Of a stretch of 64,000 bases of DNA, positions 18,517-27,511 are shown in pieces; the first letter of the stretch is position 1, and every line of letters begins with the position of its first letter. Source of the DNA: Alkalihalobacillus pseudalcaliphilus (GTDB lineage Bacteria > Bacillota > Bacilli > Bacillales > Bacillaceae_D); contig NZ_JAQQWS010000006.1 of assembly GCF_028610675.1 (NCBI RefSeq), forward strand, positions 1-64,000, in the 5' to 3' direction. The translations under genes and the position numbers were made by a program. Below the pieces are notes generated by a model, which worked only from the letters and a program-made list of their open reading frames with translations, was not told the origin of the DNA and ran no database searches.

Positions 18517-19572
18517 ATGAACTCTCAAGATTTATTCGATGTAACAATTATTGGTGGCGGTCCAGCCGGATTATACTCTGCTTTTTATAGTGGCTTACGA
18601 GAAATGAAAACTAAAATTATTGAATTCCAACCTCACTTAGGCGGAAAAGTTCATATATACCCCGAGAAAATGATTTGGGACGTTGGTGGACTAACACCAA
18701 CACCTGGGGCAAATCTCATTGAACAACTGGTCCAACAAGGCTTAACGTTTAATCCTGAAGTCGTGCTGAATGAAAAAATAACAACGATCGCTCGTTTACA
18801 GGATGGCATTTTTGAACTAACGGCTCACACTGGCGAAAAGCATTTTTCCAAAGCGATTATTATTGCTGTTGGTGGTGGAATTTTATCGCCACAAAAGATT
18901 GAAATTGAAGGTGCCGAACGCTATGAGATGACTAACTTGCATTACACGGTAAAATCTTTAAAACAGTTTAAAGATAAAAAAGTACTCATCTCAGGTGGAG
19001 GTAACTCAGCTATAGATTGGGCTAACGAGTTAGAGCCGATTGCGAGTCACGTATATATAACTTATCGAAAAGAAGAACTGAAAGGTCATGAAGCACAGGT
19101 TTCACAGCTTCTGAACAGTGGTTGCACATGTTATTTACAAACGTCTATAACCAAGTTACTTCCTAACGAAGAACACGACTCCATTCAAACCGTTGAGCTT
19201 ACGAACCTTGCTACAAATGAAAAAGTTTATGTGGAAGTTGATGAAGTTGTCATCAATCACGGCTACGAGCGTGACAGTGAACTACTAAAAGAGAGTCCTT
19301 TGGATATTGTCTTAAAAGACGACTTTTATATTGATGGTACAGCACAAAGCGAGTCAAATATACCAGGATTGTTTGCAGCTGGGGACATTTTAGCTCACCC
19401 TGGAAAGGTGCATTTAATTGCGGGTGCCTTTCAAGATGCCGCTAACGCGGTGAATAAAGCGAAGCAATATATCGAACCTGATGCCCATGGTTATGGGATG
19501 GTTTCTTCACATAACGAGCTCTTTAAAACTCGAAATAAAGAGCTCAAAAAGGTGTTATATCAAACTAGATAG
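18517..19572 (+). CDS. Ferredoxin-NADP(+) reductase, thioredoxin-reductase type (YcgT/YumC-like)
   Basis: A 351-residue flavoprotein: FAD motif GGGPAGLYSAFYSG near residue 13, NADPH motif GGGNSAIDWA near 160 and C-terminal FAD contact GLFAAGDI. No redox CxxC pair is present, separating it from thioredoxin reductase and placing it in the type-2 ferredoxin/flavodoxin-NADP reductases. GAGGAG lies eight bases before ATG 18517; a GTG three codons upstream overlaps that site and is rejected. A Fur-like box immediately upstream and the divergent siderophore operon suggest it supplies electrons for iron release from imported siderophore (inference; B. subtilis ycgT is Fur-controlled). Confidence 0.85.
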   Translation: MNSQDLFDVTIIGGGPAGLYSAFYSGLREMKTKIIEFQPHLGGKVHIYPEKMIWDVGGLTPTPGANLIEQLVQQGLTFNPEVVLNEKITTIARLQDGIFELTAHTGEKHFSKAIIIAVGGGILSPQKIEIEGAERYEMTNLHYTVKSLKQFKDKKVLISGGGNSAIDWANELEPIASHVYITYRKEELKGHEAQVSQLLNSGCTCYLQTSITKLLPNEEHDSIQTVELTNLATNEKVYVEVDEVVINHGYERDSELLKESPLDIVLKDDFYIDGTAQSESNIPGLFAAGDILAHPGKVHLIAGAFQDAANAVNKAKQYIEPDAHGYGMVSSHNELFKTRNKELKKVLYQTR

Positions 19573-19730
19573 GATATTCTCATGTTCATTACGTGTAAGG
19601 AGTGGTGAGATGCTCTAGTTTTATATGTATGAGAGCGTGCTTAAGGACGATAAGTCATGCCTTGATGTTAGCTTTTCCTCTTCTAGCATATTTGGTACCT
19701 TTTTATGCACTCCCTTATCAGTAATGAAAA

Positions 19731-19763
19731 GGCCACTGAGAGACGATGTGTCTCACAGTGGCC
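19731..19763 (-). terminator. Terminator after sspE
   Basis: A 14-bp near-perfect stem (GGCCACTGAGAGAC with GTCTCACAGTGGCC), followed on the minus strand by TTTTCATT. Confidence 0.85.
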
Positions 19764-19769
19764 ACTTAA

Positions 19770-19925
19770 TTATTGTTGGTTTTTCTTTTTTTGAGACTGT
19801 GCATTTTGTTTTTTTACTTCTTGCACATCAGTCTCATTGGCAAATTCAGTTTGATATTGTTGATTTTGTTGAGAAGCTTGGTTTTGCTTCTGTGCTTGGT
19901 TTTGATTTTGATTTTGCTTTTTCAT
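19770..19925 (-). CDS. sspE: Gamma-type small acid-soluble spore protein
   Basis: A 51-residue protein starting MKKQNQNQNQAQKQNQASQQ, extremely Gln/Asn-rich, with TEFANETD in the middle. TEFA is the GPR protease cleavage-type motif of gamma SASPs, which store amino acids for outgrowth. It carries one repeat unit where B. subtilis SspE has two. Start ATG 19925 has the perfect GGAGGTGAT ribosome binding site. It lies beside fabL as in B. subtilis. Confidence 0.92.
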   Translation of the reverse strand: MKKQNQNQNQAQKQNQASQQNQQYQTEFANETDVQEVKKQNAQSQKKKNQQ

Positions 19926-19993
19926 AATAAATCACCTCCACACACCTTAAGATGTCCAAGAGATCATTTTTTATGCTTAGCTTTTAAATTTTT

Positions 19994-20743
19994 TTATGTT
20001 AAAAGTGAAATACCACCATCAACAATAAGCGTCTGTCCTCGAATCATTGAAGCTTGGTCAGATACAAGAAACATGACAGCATTTGCTAAATCTTGAGGTT
20101 CAACGATTCTGCCAGCAGGAGTTCTTTCTGCTGAAGACTGTAACAACTCTTCCCGATTTGGAAAATGAGTTAACGCATCCGTATCAACAGCTCCACCAGA
20201 TACTGCATTTACGACGATGTTTTTTGGCGCTAACTCAACGGCTAAGTAACGAGTTAATGCTTCAACAGCCGCTTTTGATACCCCTACTGTCGTATAGTTA
20301 TCTAAATAGCGGATTGAGCCTAATGAACTCAAGCTAACAATCTTGCCCCCGCCACTTTTTTCCATTCTTTTGGCAGCTTCCTGAGCACAGAATAATAATG
20401 CTTTACTATTAATATTCATCGTCCAATCCCAATGGTTCTCCTCTAACTCCATTAATGGTCTTAAAACTCCAGAAGCAGCATTGTTAATAAAAACATCTAG
20501 TCGATCAAAATGTTGATCAATTTCTGCAAACATTGCTTTAATTTTTTCTGGCTTGCCTACATTTGCTTTAACAACGATTGCTTTTTGACCAAGGTTTTCA
20601 ATTTCTGCGGCTGTTTCTAAAGCTGCCGTTTGATTTCTCGCATAATTCACAACAATATCATATCCCTGCTTAGCTAACCGTAAAGCAATTTCCTTTCCAA
20701 TTCCTCGACTACTCCCCGTTACTAATGCTACTTTTTTTGCCAT
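19994..20743 (-). CDS. fabL: Enoyl-[acyl-carrier-protein] reductase III
   Basis: A 249-residue SDR protein with TGSSRGIGKEIA at residues 9-20, NNAASGVLRP near 88 and C-terminal RGQTLIVDGG. It aligns along its length, from memory, with B. subtilis FabL (YgaA), which reduces enoyl-ACP with NADPH in fatty acid elongation and is triclosan tolerant. The order sspE-fabL agrees with B. subtilis. AGGAGG lies about 10 bases before ATG. Confidence 0.9.
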   Translation of the reverse strand: MAKKVALVTGSSRGIGKEIALRLAKQGYDIVVNYARNQTAALETAAEIENLGQKAIVVKANVGKPEKIKAMFAEIDQHFDRLDVFINNAASGVLRPLMELEENHWDWTMNINSKALLFCAQEAAKRMEKSGGGKIVSLSSLGSIRYLDNYTTVGVSKAAVEALTRYLAVELAPKNIVVNAVSGGAVDTDALTHFPNREELLQSSAERTPAGRIVEPQDLANAVMFLVSDQASMIRGQTLIVDGGISLLT

Positions 20744-21093
20744 TTTTATATGCCTCCTAATTTTAAATAAAAGTAAGTGCTTGCCCGTAAGATCTAGATA
20801 CTTTTGAAATACATCAAAAAAACCTCAAGCCTTAGTTGCTAATCTTAACCCTTTATACGCTCTCTTCTTTGTTGTTATGGAGTATGTATGCTGATTTAAT
20901 GACTATTCAAAATCACCATTTAAAAATACCACCAGTCAAAAAGCAATGATTAGATGAATGGACGTTGCCTATCTGTTCAATCATTTTTGTTTATCATTTT
21001 TAAGGATATTTTTAATTATACTGTATAGCCTCATTCATGAACAGAAAAACTAATACCTAGTACTAATATCTAAGTATGAATGGAGGTTTGATT

Positions 21094-21270
21094 ATGTACA
21101 AAGGTCGGGATATGACAGAACTTTCGATGACACTAATAGAGGAATGGTCAAAAGAGGAACTGAGTCACTTTCATTTTCACCTTCAGCAAATGGCTCCCTA
21201 TCTAAATGCAGAAGGTGTCTCTTTTCACCATCAAATTCAAGCAGAAATTGTAGAACGTGGTGGTTTATAA
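21094..21270 (+). CDS. Small conserved protein, YfhS-like
   Basis: A 58-residue soluble protein beginning MYKGRDMTELSM, with an amphipathic helix of His residues (LSHFHFHLQQM) and ending VERGGL. GGAGG lies seven bases before ATG 21094. Position next to fabL and sequence character suggest the YfhS family (unknown role, linked with sporulation in B. subtilis); the assignment is from recall. The 330 bp between fabL and this gene contains no other feature I can support. Confidence 0.6.
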   Translation: MYKGRDMTELSMTLIEEWSKEELSHFHFHLQQMAPYLNAEGVSFHHQIQAEIVERGGL

Positions 21271-21364
21271 AAGCTGCTTAAACAAAAAGATTTCAATCAA
21301 ATCTCTTTGTTTTTCATCAGAAATTACGTATGATGAGAGTATCTATTCAAAGAGGAGTGGTTTT

Positions 21365-22330
21365 GTGAAAGCATTAGTATATAAACAATATGGCGAACCT
21401 ACAGTATTAGAAATAGATGAAGTTAGTAAACCAACCATTAAAGCAGACGAAGTGTTAATTGAGGTAAAAGCGAGTGGCATTAATCCTGTTGATACCTATT
21501 TTAGAAAAGGTATTCGACAAGTACCTAGTTTCCCTCATATCCCTCACTTTGATTTAGCCGGAGTGGTGAAAGAAGTCGGTGAACACGTAACTTCACATAA
21601 AATCGGAGACCATGTTTGGGCATCGAATGCAAAAGGAGCATCCGGTCAATATGTTGCTTTATCAGCTAATATTGCTTTCCCTCTTTCTTTTGATATTTCT
21701 TTTGAAGAAGGTGCTGCACTTTCCATGCCTTTTCTGACAGCACACTTAGCGTTATTTCACCGTGGGAATTTACACAAAGATGAAACCGTATTTATTGTAG
21801 GTGGCTCTGGTGCCGTTGGACATGCTGCTATACAGCTAGCAAAAGAAGCCGGTGCTAACGTTATTACGACGGCTGGTTCAATAGCTAAAGCCGAAGTTGC
21901 TAAAAAGGCCGGTGCCGACCATGTCATTCTTTACAAAGAAGAGAATTTGGTCGATAACATTCTTGAAATTACCAATGGCCAAGGAGTTCCATTGATTTTA
22001 GAAATGTCGCTAAGTGAAAATATGGAAACTGATTTTCAGGTAATAGCTAATGAAGGCAGAATCGTAACGATTGGCTCACCAAAAGACAACACGCCTGCTC
22101 TTATGTGGAGAGAATTAAATCAAAAAAATGCGTCATTATTAGGACTATTACTATTTACTGCTCCTTCTTTTGCATATATTTCTGCTGGTCAACATATTAG
22201 TAAATTGTTTAAGGAAAAGAAAGTAAATGCCCATGATTTCAAAAGCTTTCCTTTAGATCAAGCTGCTCAAGCTCACGCTGCATTAGAAGCAAAAGAGATT
22301 ATTGGCAGAGCCATTTTAACTCACTCCTAG
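21365..22330 (+). CDS. Zinc-independent NADPH:quinone reductase-type MDR oxidoreductase
   Basis: A 321-residue medium-chain dehydrogenase: MKALVYKQYGEPTVLEIDEV at the N-terminus (GTG start), SGINPVDTYFRKG near 39, and nucleotide motif GGSGAVGHAAIQLAKEAGA near 147. Zinc ligands of alcohol dehydrogenases are lacking, as in QOR. The start GTG 21365 has AAGAGGAG upstream. Substrate unknown; QOR-family members reduce quinones or enones with NADPH. Confidence 0.82.
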   Translation: MKALVYKQYGEPTVLEIDEVSKPTIKADEVLIEVKASGINPVDTYFRKGIRQVPSFPHIPHFDLAGVVKEVGEHVTSHKIGDHVWASNAKGASGQYVALSANIAFPLSFDISFEEGAALSMPFLTAHLALFHRGNLHKDETVFIVGGSGAVGHAAIQLAKEAGANVITTAGSIAKAEVAKKAGADHVILYKEENLVDNILEITNGQGVPLILEMSLSENMETDFQVIANEGRIVTIGSPKDNTPALMWRELNQKNASLLGLLLFTAPSFAYISAGQHISKLFKEKKVNAHDFKSFPLDQAAQAHAALEAKEIIGRAILTHS

Positions 22331-22405
22331 ACTACTTGAAATCATACATGCTTTTTTCCTGTCTGGATATCCTAAAAGCAACACACGGGAAAAGGAGCAT
22401 AACGA

Positions 22406-22741
22406 ATGGATAAACAATTATATTATGTGAACTTAAATCCAATTAGCATGGATGATATTAGCCCGACTAAAGTAGGCGACGGTCAGCTAATTGAGTATGA
22501 GATTGAAGCGACTGAGGCTGAGAAAAAAGATTTATCTGAGTTATTAAGGCAAGTGCAAAAACATGATTTAGAGCGTGGTAATTTGTTTTCTTTAAAGCAT
22601 TTTGATACGACTTATTCTGATCGTGATCAGGAGGAATTCCAAAGAGGACTTGATGATGTTTTTGAAGCTCTATACCGACTGGGTACGCCTGAAACGAAAA
22701 GGATTATTGAGGACATTCATTTAACAAATCATGATATTTAA
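22406..22741 (+). CDS. Conserved hypothetical protein, acidic
   Basis: A 111-residue soluble, acidic protein that I do not recognise. It begins MDKQLYYVNLNPISMDDISP and has a helical C-terminal half (EEFQRGLDDVFEALYRLG). No signal or membrane segment. AAAGGAG lies nine bases before ATG and a strong terminator follows, so it is a genuine monocistronic gene. Confidence 0.65.
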   Translation: MDKQLYYVNLNPISMDDISPTKVGDGQLIEYEIEATEAEKKDLSELLRQVQKHDLERGNLFSLKHFDTTYSDRDQEEFQRGLDDVFEALYRLGTPETKRIIEDIHLTNHDI

Positions 22742-22749
22742 GGGTAAGG

Positions 22750-22786
22750 CGCGGAGCTGCTTGGTTAGCAGTACTCCGCGTTTTTT
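22750..22786 (+). terminator. Terminator after the hypothetical gene
   Basis: CGCGGAG (22750-22756) pairs with CTCCGCG (22774-22780), with an inner CTGCT/AGCAG stem, followed by six T. The next bases start a repeat element (GTATGAAAGTTA). Confidence 0.88.
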
Positions 22787-23096
22787 GTATGAAAGTTACA
22801 TGTTGCCTTTTCTCGAAATAACTTGACCTTTCGGTCAAAAAACACTTGGATCTTAAATACTAATCCTGATGGGTTACTACACACTTTTTTTAGTTGGTGG
22901 TGGCTGGTTGTGTGATGCGCTGAATCTTTTTAGGAAAGCTCTTGCGGCTCCTTCCTAAAAAGTGCCGGGGCTACGGCAAAGTGTGAGAACCCTCAAAACC
23001 GTTATTGAATGAAAAGCCACCAACAAACCATACTGTCATGTTTGTTGGTTGCGAAGTGGATTGGGCTTTGCCATGTGGGTTTTGTAAAAAAGTTCA
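22787..23096 (-). repeat. Composite intergenic repeat (modules R2 and R1)
   Basis: 22787-22798 is the element-end motif (minus strand TAACTTTCATAC). 22858-23016 is module R2, also present in diverged form at 31584-31695 on the other strand; it contains a hairpin (CTTTTTAGGAA with TTCCTAAAAAG). 23041-23094 is module R1 (minus strand: AAAACCCACATGGC, then GAAG/CTTCGC palindrome, then CCAACAAA). An inverted pair of CCAACAAAC lies at 23016-23052. Nothing coding is supported in 22787-23289. Confidence 0.7.
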
Positions 23097-23289
23097 ATAG
23101 ATGATGATTGCTCATTCTTCAAGGTAACATGACTTTATAGTTTTTGTTTTTGTCGAAGTTACTCGGCTTCGCCCATGGGTGGTCGATGAAGGGAATGAGG
23201 GCTCGCTACCCTCCGCAGGATCTTGGCTTAGCGGCAAAGCTAGCCTTAGTACATAAAATTGATTGCGGCTAATAGCTTAGATAGCCTCC

Positions 23290-24054
23290 TCAAAAGTTAG
23301 CTTTTGATTGGCCTCCATCTACATTTAATGTAGCACCGACGACCCAGCTTGCTTTTTCTGAGCTTAGGAACAAGACTACGTTCGCAATTTCCTCAACCGT
23401 TCCAAAGCGACCTCCTGGTATCTGTTCCCTTACAAATTGCTTAATGCCTTCTGGCTCTTGCTCAAGCCGCCTTTGCCAATTACCATTTGGATGTAAAATC
23501 GCTCCAGGTGCCACTCCATTTACACGGATACCATCTTTAATCACTTCATCAGCTATGGCTTTCGTAAAACTAATCATCGCCGCTTTGGCACTATTATAGG
23601 TTGGTTTCCCTCCCGATTCACGCCCGAAAATAGATGAAATATTAATAATGACACCGCTTCCACGTACCTTCATATTAGGCAAAACGAGCTGACTCATATG
23701 GACGGCAGATAAATAATTAAGCTGGAGAGCCTCTTCAAATAATGCAAGTTCCGTATTAGACACTTGCTCCCCATTACTGCCACCAACATTGTTTATTAAA
23801 ATATCGACAGCACCAAATGTTGATTCAACCTCTTTCACTACTTCTACACGTTTACTCTCATCCATTAAATCTGCCTTTATAAATAAAAAGCGCTCAGAAT
23901 GGAAGCCATGTAATTCCTTCATCCAATCTGATTCACTTCTTGCTACTACAGCCACAATAGCTCCTTCTGTTAAAAATGCTAATGAGATTGCTTGACCAAT
24001 ACCTTTAGAACCACCTGTAACTAAGACCTTTTTCCCTGTTAATTGTAAATCCAT
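23290..24054 (-). CDS. SDR family oxidoreductase
   Basis: A 254-residue short-chain dehydrogenase: TGGSKGIGQAIS at residues 14-25, NNVGG near 89, catalytic Ser/Tyr/Lys in NISSIFGRESGGKPTYNSAKAA, C-terminal VDGGQS. Classical 3-ketoacyl reductase-like type; substrate unknown. A ribosome binding site GGAGGAATT precedes ATG. Confidence 0.83.
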   Translation of the reverse strand: MDLQLTGKKVLVTGGSKGIGQAISLAFLTEGAIVAVVARSESDWMKELHGFHSERFLFIKADLMDESKRVEVVKEVESTFGAVDILINNVGGSNGEQVSNTELALFEEALQLNYLSAVHMSQLVLPNMKVRGSGVIINISSIFGRESGGKPTYNSAKAAMISFTKAIADEVIKDGIRVNGVAPGAILHPNGNWQRRLEQEPEGIKQFVREQIPGGRFGTVEEIANVVLFLSSEKASWVVGATLNVDGGQSKANF

Positions 24055-24133
24055 ACCTTAATTCCTCCATTTTTATCGTGCATATCTTACAGTAAGATAC
24101 CCTACTATGACAATGTCAAAGTAGGGATTTAGA

Positions 24134-25219
24134 TCATAATTGCCGCTCAATTATTTTCTGATAAGGTACTGGAAAGGCATAGTTTTCTATCTCATTTTTG
24201 TTTACCCATTTCTGTAAGTTCTTAAGCTGCCAAGTATCGTGGTCAACAACTAATCGATACACATCCATTTTCCATTTTAAATGTGAAAATACATGCTCTA
24301 CCTCTTGCACAGGTCCTTGTAAGGATTGAGCTGATAAGCTTTCGCTAAACTCACTAAGCTCACCTATCCCCGACTCTCGAAAATCCGTCTCTCCCTCTGT
24401 CTCTAAAGTGACAAATTGCCATAATCCTGCTAACAAACCTTTCTCAGGGCGCTTTTCAATTAATACTTGTCCTTTTTCATCTTCAATCACACATACATTT
24501 AAACGCTTCAATTTTTGCTTTACTTTTTTAATCTTGACTGGAAGTTCTGTTTGTATCCCTTTTGCAAATGCCCGGCAGTGCTCTCGAACCGGACATAATA
24601 AGCAGCCTGGTGACGTAGGTGTGCAGATTAATGCTCCAAGCTCCATTAACCCTTGATTAAATGATGAAGGATCCTCTTTGGCGATCAATTCATATAAAAT
24701 CGCCTCAAACCTTTTTCTTGTTTTCGGTTTCATTATATCCTCATCAATATGTAATACCCTTGAAAGAACCCGCATCACATTACCATCAACCGCAGGCTCT
24801 GGTAACCCATAAGCTATACTTAAAATTGCCCCCGCAGTATAAGGTCCGACACCTTTTAAGGCAGCAATTTCTTGACGATTATTTGGTACGACGCCTCCAT
24901 AACTCTCTACTACTTCACGAACAGCTGATTGTAAATTACGGACTCTTGAATAATAGCCAAGCCCTTCCCATGCTTTTAAAATCCGTTCCTCATCAGCTTC
25001 AGCCAAGGCTTCCATAGAAGGAAACTCTCTCATAAAGTTAGTGAAATACGGAATAACCGTATCTACTCGAGTTTGTTGTAACATGATTTCTGATACCCAC
25101 ACACGATAAGCATTATTATCTTCACGCCAAGGTAAATCACGCTTATGAGTCTCAAACCAGTTCAATAAATCTTGCTGAAATGCCGTTACATAAAAATCTT
25201 TTAAATCTTGATGCCTCAC
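24134..25219 (-). CDS. mutY: A/G-specific adenine glycosylase MutY
   Basis: A 361-residue base-excision repair enzyme that removes A opposite 8-oxoG. The catalytic Glu is in SEIMLQQTRVDTV (near 43) and the helix-hairpin-helix motif LKGVGPYTAGA is followed by the catalytic Asp in AVDGNVMRVL. The 4Fe-4S ligands C-x6-C-x2-C-x5-C are in CTPTSPGCLLCPVREHC, and the C-terminal NUDIX-like 8-oxoG recognition domain covers 230-355. Corresponds to yfhQ in B. subtilis. Confidence 0.95.
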   Translation of the reverse strand: MRHQDLKDFYVTAFQQDLLNWFETHKRDLPWREDNNAYRVWVSEIMLQQTRVDTVIPYFTNFMREFPSMEALAEADEERILKAWEGLGYYSRVRNLQSAVREVVESYGGVVPNNRQEIAALKGVGPYTAGAILSIAYGLPEPAVDGNVMRVLSRVLHIDEDIMKPKTRKRFEAILYELIAKEDPSSFNQGLMELGALICTPTSPGCLLCPVREHCRAFAKGIQTELPVKIKKVKQKLKRLNVCVIEDEKGQVLIEKRPEKGLLAGLWQFVTLETEGETDFRESGIGELSEFSESLSAQSLQGPVQEVEHVFSHLKWKMDVYRLVVDHDTWQLKNLQKWVNKNEIENYAFPVPYQKIIERQL

Positions 25220-25220
25220 A

Positions 25221-25532
25221 TTAAAACTCCTTACGCAAAAAAGCCCAACAGTGAACTTTATTTTCTCCGCCTACGACATACGGGATAATCTTTTTGAACG
25301 TAGGATTTGAATGAGATTGTCGTAGTTGTTTGATTTTCTCATATAACTCTTGATTGGGAAGCTTAAACATCTCCACATAAAGGCCAGGCTGGTCCAATGC
25401 TTCAAACCATCTCACATCTTTTGCACCTAACCGTTCTAAAGATGTAGTTATTTCTGACATCACTTGCTCATATTCCTCTACATGTTCAAGTTTAATTTTA
25501 TATTCCATAAAAATCTCTAATTCTTTGGTCAT
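25221..25532 (-). CDS. Small ABM-like protein of unknown function
   Basis: A 103-residue cytoplasmic protein starting MTKELEIFMEYKIKLEHV. Its pattern resembles dimeric alpha/beta-barrel (antibiotic biosynthesis monooxygenase-like) proteins (strand, long helix with EEYEQVMSEI, then RWFEALDQPGLYVEMFKL), but this is weak inference. AAAGGTGG lies seven bases before ATG 25532. It sits immediately upstream of mutY on the same strand (2-bp gap), so is likely cotranscribed. Confidence 0.6.
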   Translation of the reverse strand: MTKELEIFMEYKIKLEHVEEYEQVMSEITTSLERLGAKDVRWFEALDQPGLYVEMFKLPNQELYEKIKQLRQSHSNPTFKKIIPYVVGGENKVHCWAFLRKEF

Positions 25533-25720
25533 GATTTTCCACCTTTCATTTTTAAACTTTGCCATTTCGGGTATAAATAAAATAAGTGTTACCATCAAAC
25601 TTTTTGACTATGCCCTGCAACTTTTTAGCTATAGAAAATAAAAACTGGGTTTGATATTATGGGGAAATCCACTCTTTCTTAGTCGGAGGAGTATCATTCA
25701 CCAAGAAGGAGGAAGTCCAT

Positions 25721-26704
25721 ATGGATACAGGAACACATGTTGTAATGGGATTTGCTCTTGGTGGATTAGCAATGGTTGATCCGAATGTGGCCGGTGACCC
25801 CCTGATGCAAAAAACGGTACTTGCCGCTACGCTCATTGGTTCCCAAGCACCTGATTTTGATACGGTATTAAAGTTAAGAAATAATGCCGTCTATTTACGA
25901 AACCATCGGGGAATTACACATTCATTACCTGCAATTCTACTTTGGCCAATTTTAATAACAGGGGCACTTGCTTTATTTGTACCTGAAATAACTTGGCAAA
26001 CCGTCCTATTATGGTCATTTATCGCGGTTTTCTTACATGTCTTTGTTGACATCTTTAATGCATATGGCACCCAAGCCTTACGACCGCTCTCTAAAAGATG
26101 GCTAGCATTAGGTGTCATTAATACGTTTGATCCCTTTATCTTTTTCTCACATATTGTTGCCTTAATCCTTTGGGCACTTGGAGCACCACCTGTCCCAACC
26201 TTTATTAGTTTATTTAGTGTATTAGTTCTTTATTATATTTGGCGTTTTATTGAAAAAAACAAAGTTATTCAGCATGCTCGAAATCTTCATCCTAAAGCTA
26301 CGCACATATTTGTGTCACCTTCATTTAGATGGTACCAGTGGCATTTAGTCATTCGTACGAAGGAGACCCTTTACGTCGCGGAATCTATTCGTAATGAAAT
26401 TAATTACTTTGAGCACTATGCATTTGAACCTATCCCTCATACGCCAATCATGGATGCGGCACGGAAAGATGATAATTTGCACGCTTTCCTATCTTTCTCA
26501 CCAACATACCGGTGGGAAATTGAGCACCTTGAAAGGTATACAGAAATTCGCTTTATTGATTTAAGGTATCGCAGCAAAGGACATTATCCATTCGTTGCCA
26601 TTGTTCAATTAAATGATCAATTAGAGATTTTAAATTCCTATACTGGTTGGGTATATAATGAAAACACGTTAAAAAAGAAATTAAATGTCGTAACTGATAA
26701 TTAG
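25721..26704 (+). CDS. yfhP: YfhP-like membrane-bound metal-dependent hydrolase
   Basis: A 327-residue protein of the DUF457/YdjM-YfhP family. Metal ligands MDTGTHVVMG (His6), SQAPDFDTV and HRGITHS are followed by four or five transmembrane helices (residues about 60-175) with HVFVDIFNAYG between them. The C-terminal 130 residues are soluble. It is divergent from mutY, as in B. subtilis. Reaction unknown. AAGGAGG lies nine bases before ATG. Confidence 0.85.
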   Translation: MDTGTHVVMGFALGGLAMVDPNVAGDPLMQKTVLAATLIGSQAPDFDTVLKLRNNAVYLRNHRGITHSLPAILLWPILITGALALFVPEITWQTVLLWSFIAVFLHVFVDIFNAYGTQALRPLSKRWLALGVINTFDPFIFFSHIVALILWALGAPPVPTFISLFSVLVLYYIWRFIEKNKVIQHARNLHPKATHIFVSPSFRWYQWHLVIRTKETLYVAESIRNEINYFEHYAFEPIPHTPIMDAARKDDNLHAFLSFSPTYRWEIEHLERYTEIRFIDLRYRSKGHYPFVAIVQLNDQLEILNSYTGWVYNENTLKKKLNVVTDN

Positions 26705-26710
26705 AGAAGC

Positions 26711-26743
26711 TAGGGACAAAGCCATGTCCCTACTTCTTTTTTT
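26711..26743. terminator. Terminator between yfhP and yfhJ
   Basis: TAGGGAC and GTCCCTA (26711-26717 and 26726-26732) form a stem followed by CTTCTTTTTTT on the plus strand. Confidence 0.8.
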
Positions 26744-26756
26744 ATTCCAAACGTTT

Positions 26757-27023
26757 TTAATGCTGAATGCCATCATCCTCATTCAAATGAGCAAACTTCT
26801 CATTTCTAGGTTGATATTTATGTAAATGAGGGCCATATTGTTCAATCCACTTTAACACAATCTTTTCTGTAACATCTTGCCCTTTATATGTTCTTCCGGC
26901 CTTTGCATTTGTCGCTTCAAAATCTTCCCAAAGGCCTTCCACCCATGTTCTAGCTTGATTGACTGACAATTGTTCATTTTTTTCCAGTAATTTCTCCGTT
27001 AATCTTTTAAAAATATCTTCCAT
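26757..27023 (-). CDS. yfhJ: YfhJ-like WVELL-domain protein
   Basis: An 88-residue soluble protein containing TWVEGLWEDFEATNAKAGRTYKG and VLKWIEQYGPHLHKY, matching the small WVELL/YfhJ family of Bacillus; role unknown. GGAGG lies seven bases before ATG. It is divergent from sspK, as expected from the B. subtilis order yfhJ-sspK. Confidence 0.8.
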   Translation of the reverse strand: MEDIFKRLTEKLLEKNEQLSVNQARTWVEGLWEDFEATNAKAGRTYKGQDVTEKIVLKWIEQYGPHLHKYQPRNEKFAHLNEDDGIQH

Positions 27024-27114
27024 TTGTTTTCCTCCATTTACACGTTCATTTCACAAATAATTAAAACGTTTTTTTCTCATAATAAGTATGAGCTCACAGG
27101 AAGGAGGCTCACCG

Positions 27115-27264
27115 ATGCGCAATAAAGCAAAAGGCTTTCCTAACCATATTAAGTTCTCAGGAGCATCTGCAAGCGATGAACGGCACGCATCTCAACGTGC
27201 GAATGGTTCCATCAACGATCATCCGCAACAAAGGATGCAATCTGCTAACAAAGCTAAATCATGA
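27115..27264 (+). CDS. sspK: Small acid-soluble spore protein K
   Basis: A 49-residue protein, MRNKAKGFPNHIKFSG at the N-terminus and ASQRANGSINDHPQQRM in the second half. The latter matches the SspK signature (KRADGSINTHPQERM type). Minor SASP made in the forespore under sigma-G in the family. GAAGGAGG lies seven bases before ATG. Confidence 0.9.
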   Translation: MRNKAKGFPNHIKFSGASASDERHASQRANGSINDHPQQRMQSANKAKS

Positions 27265-27291
27265 TAACTTGATCAAGGAGGGACTTTTCCT

Positions 27292-27441
27292 ATGGGTAAG
27301 GAAAAAAAGTCATATCATTATCAAGACCCTTTTTCATCACCTCGTGCAAACCCAAAACGGGCATTCCATCAGGTGAACGGTGAGACCCAACAAAGCTATC
27401 ATAATTACGTGTTAGCGATCCAAACTCGGAAACGCTCATAA
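27292..27441 (+). CDS. YpzG-like small protein
   Basis: A 49-residue protein, MGKEKKSYHYQDPFSSPRAN and then PKRAFHQVNGETQQ and a C-terminal QTRKRS. The PKHA-x-QVNGET pattern is that of the YpzG family of short spore-former proteins, of unknown role. AAGGAGGG lies nine bases before ATG and the gene starts 27 bp after sspK, so they probably share a transcript. Confidence 0.7.
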   Translation: MGKEKKSYHYQDPFSSPRANPKRAFHQVNGETQQSYHNYVLAIQTRKRS

Positions 27442-27470
27442 GTTACGTAATAAGCTTCAGCTCAACCATC

Positions 27471-27506
27471 AAAACAGCTTCTATGTAATCATCTAGAAGC
27501 TGTTTT
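27471..27506. terminator. Bidirectional terminator between ypzG-like gene and yfhH
   Basis: A 13-bp perfect stem AAAACAGCTTCTA / TAGAAGCTGTTTT with a 10-base loop, serving convergent genes. Confidence 0.88.
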
Positions 27507-27511
27507 CCCCC

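Noticed and set aside
19625..20096. Plus-strand ORFs opposite sspE
   Set aside because: They are antisense shadows of the Gln-rich sspE gene, which has a perfect RBS and a terminator on the minus strand.
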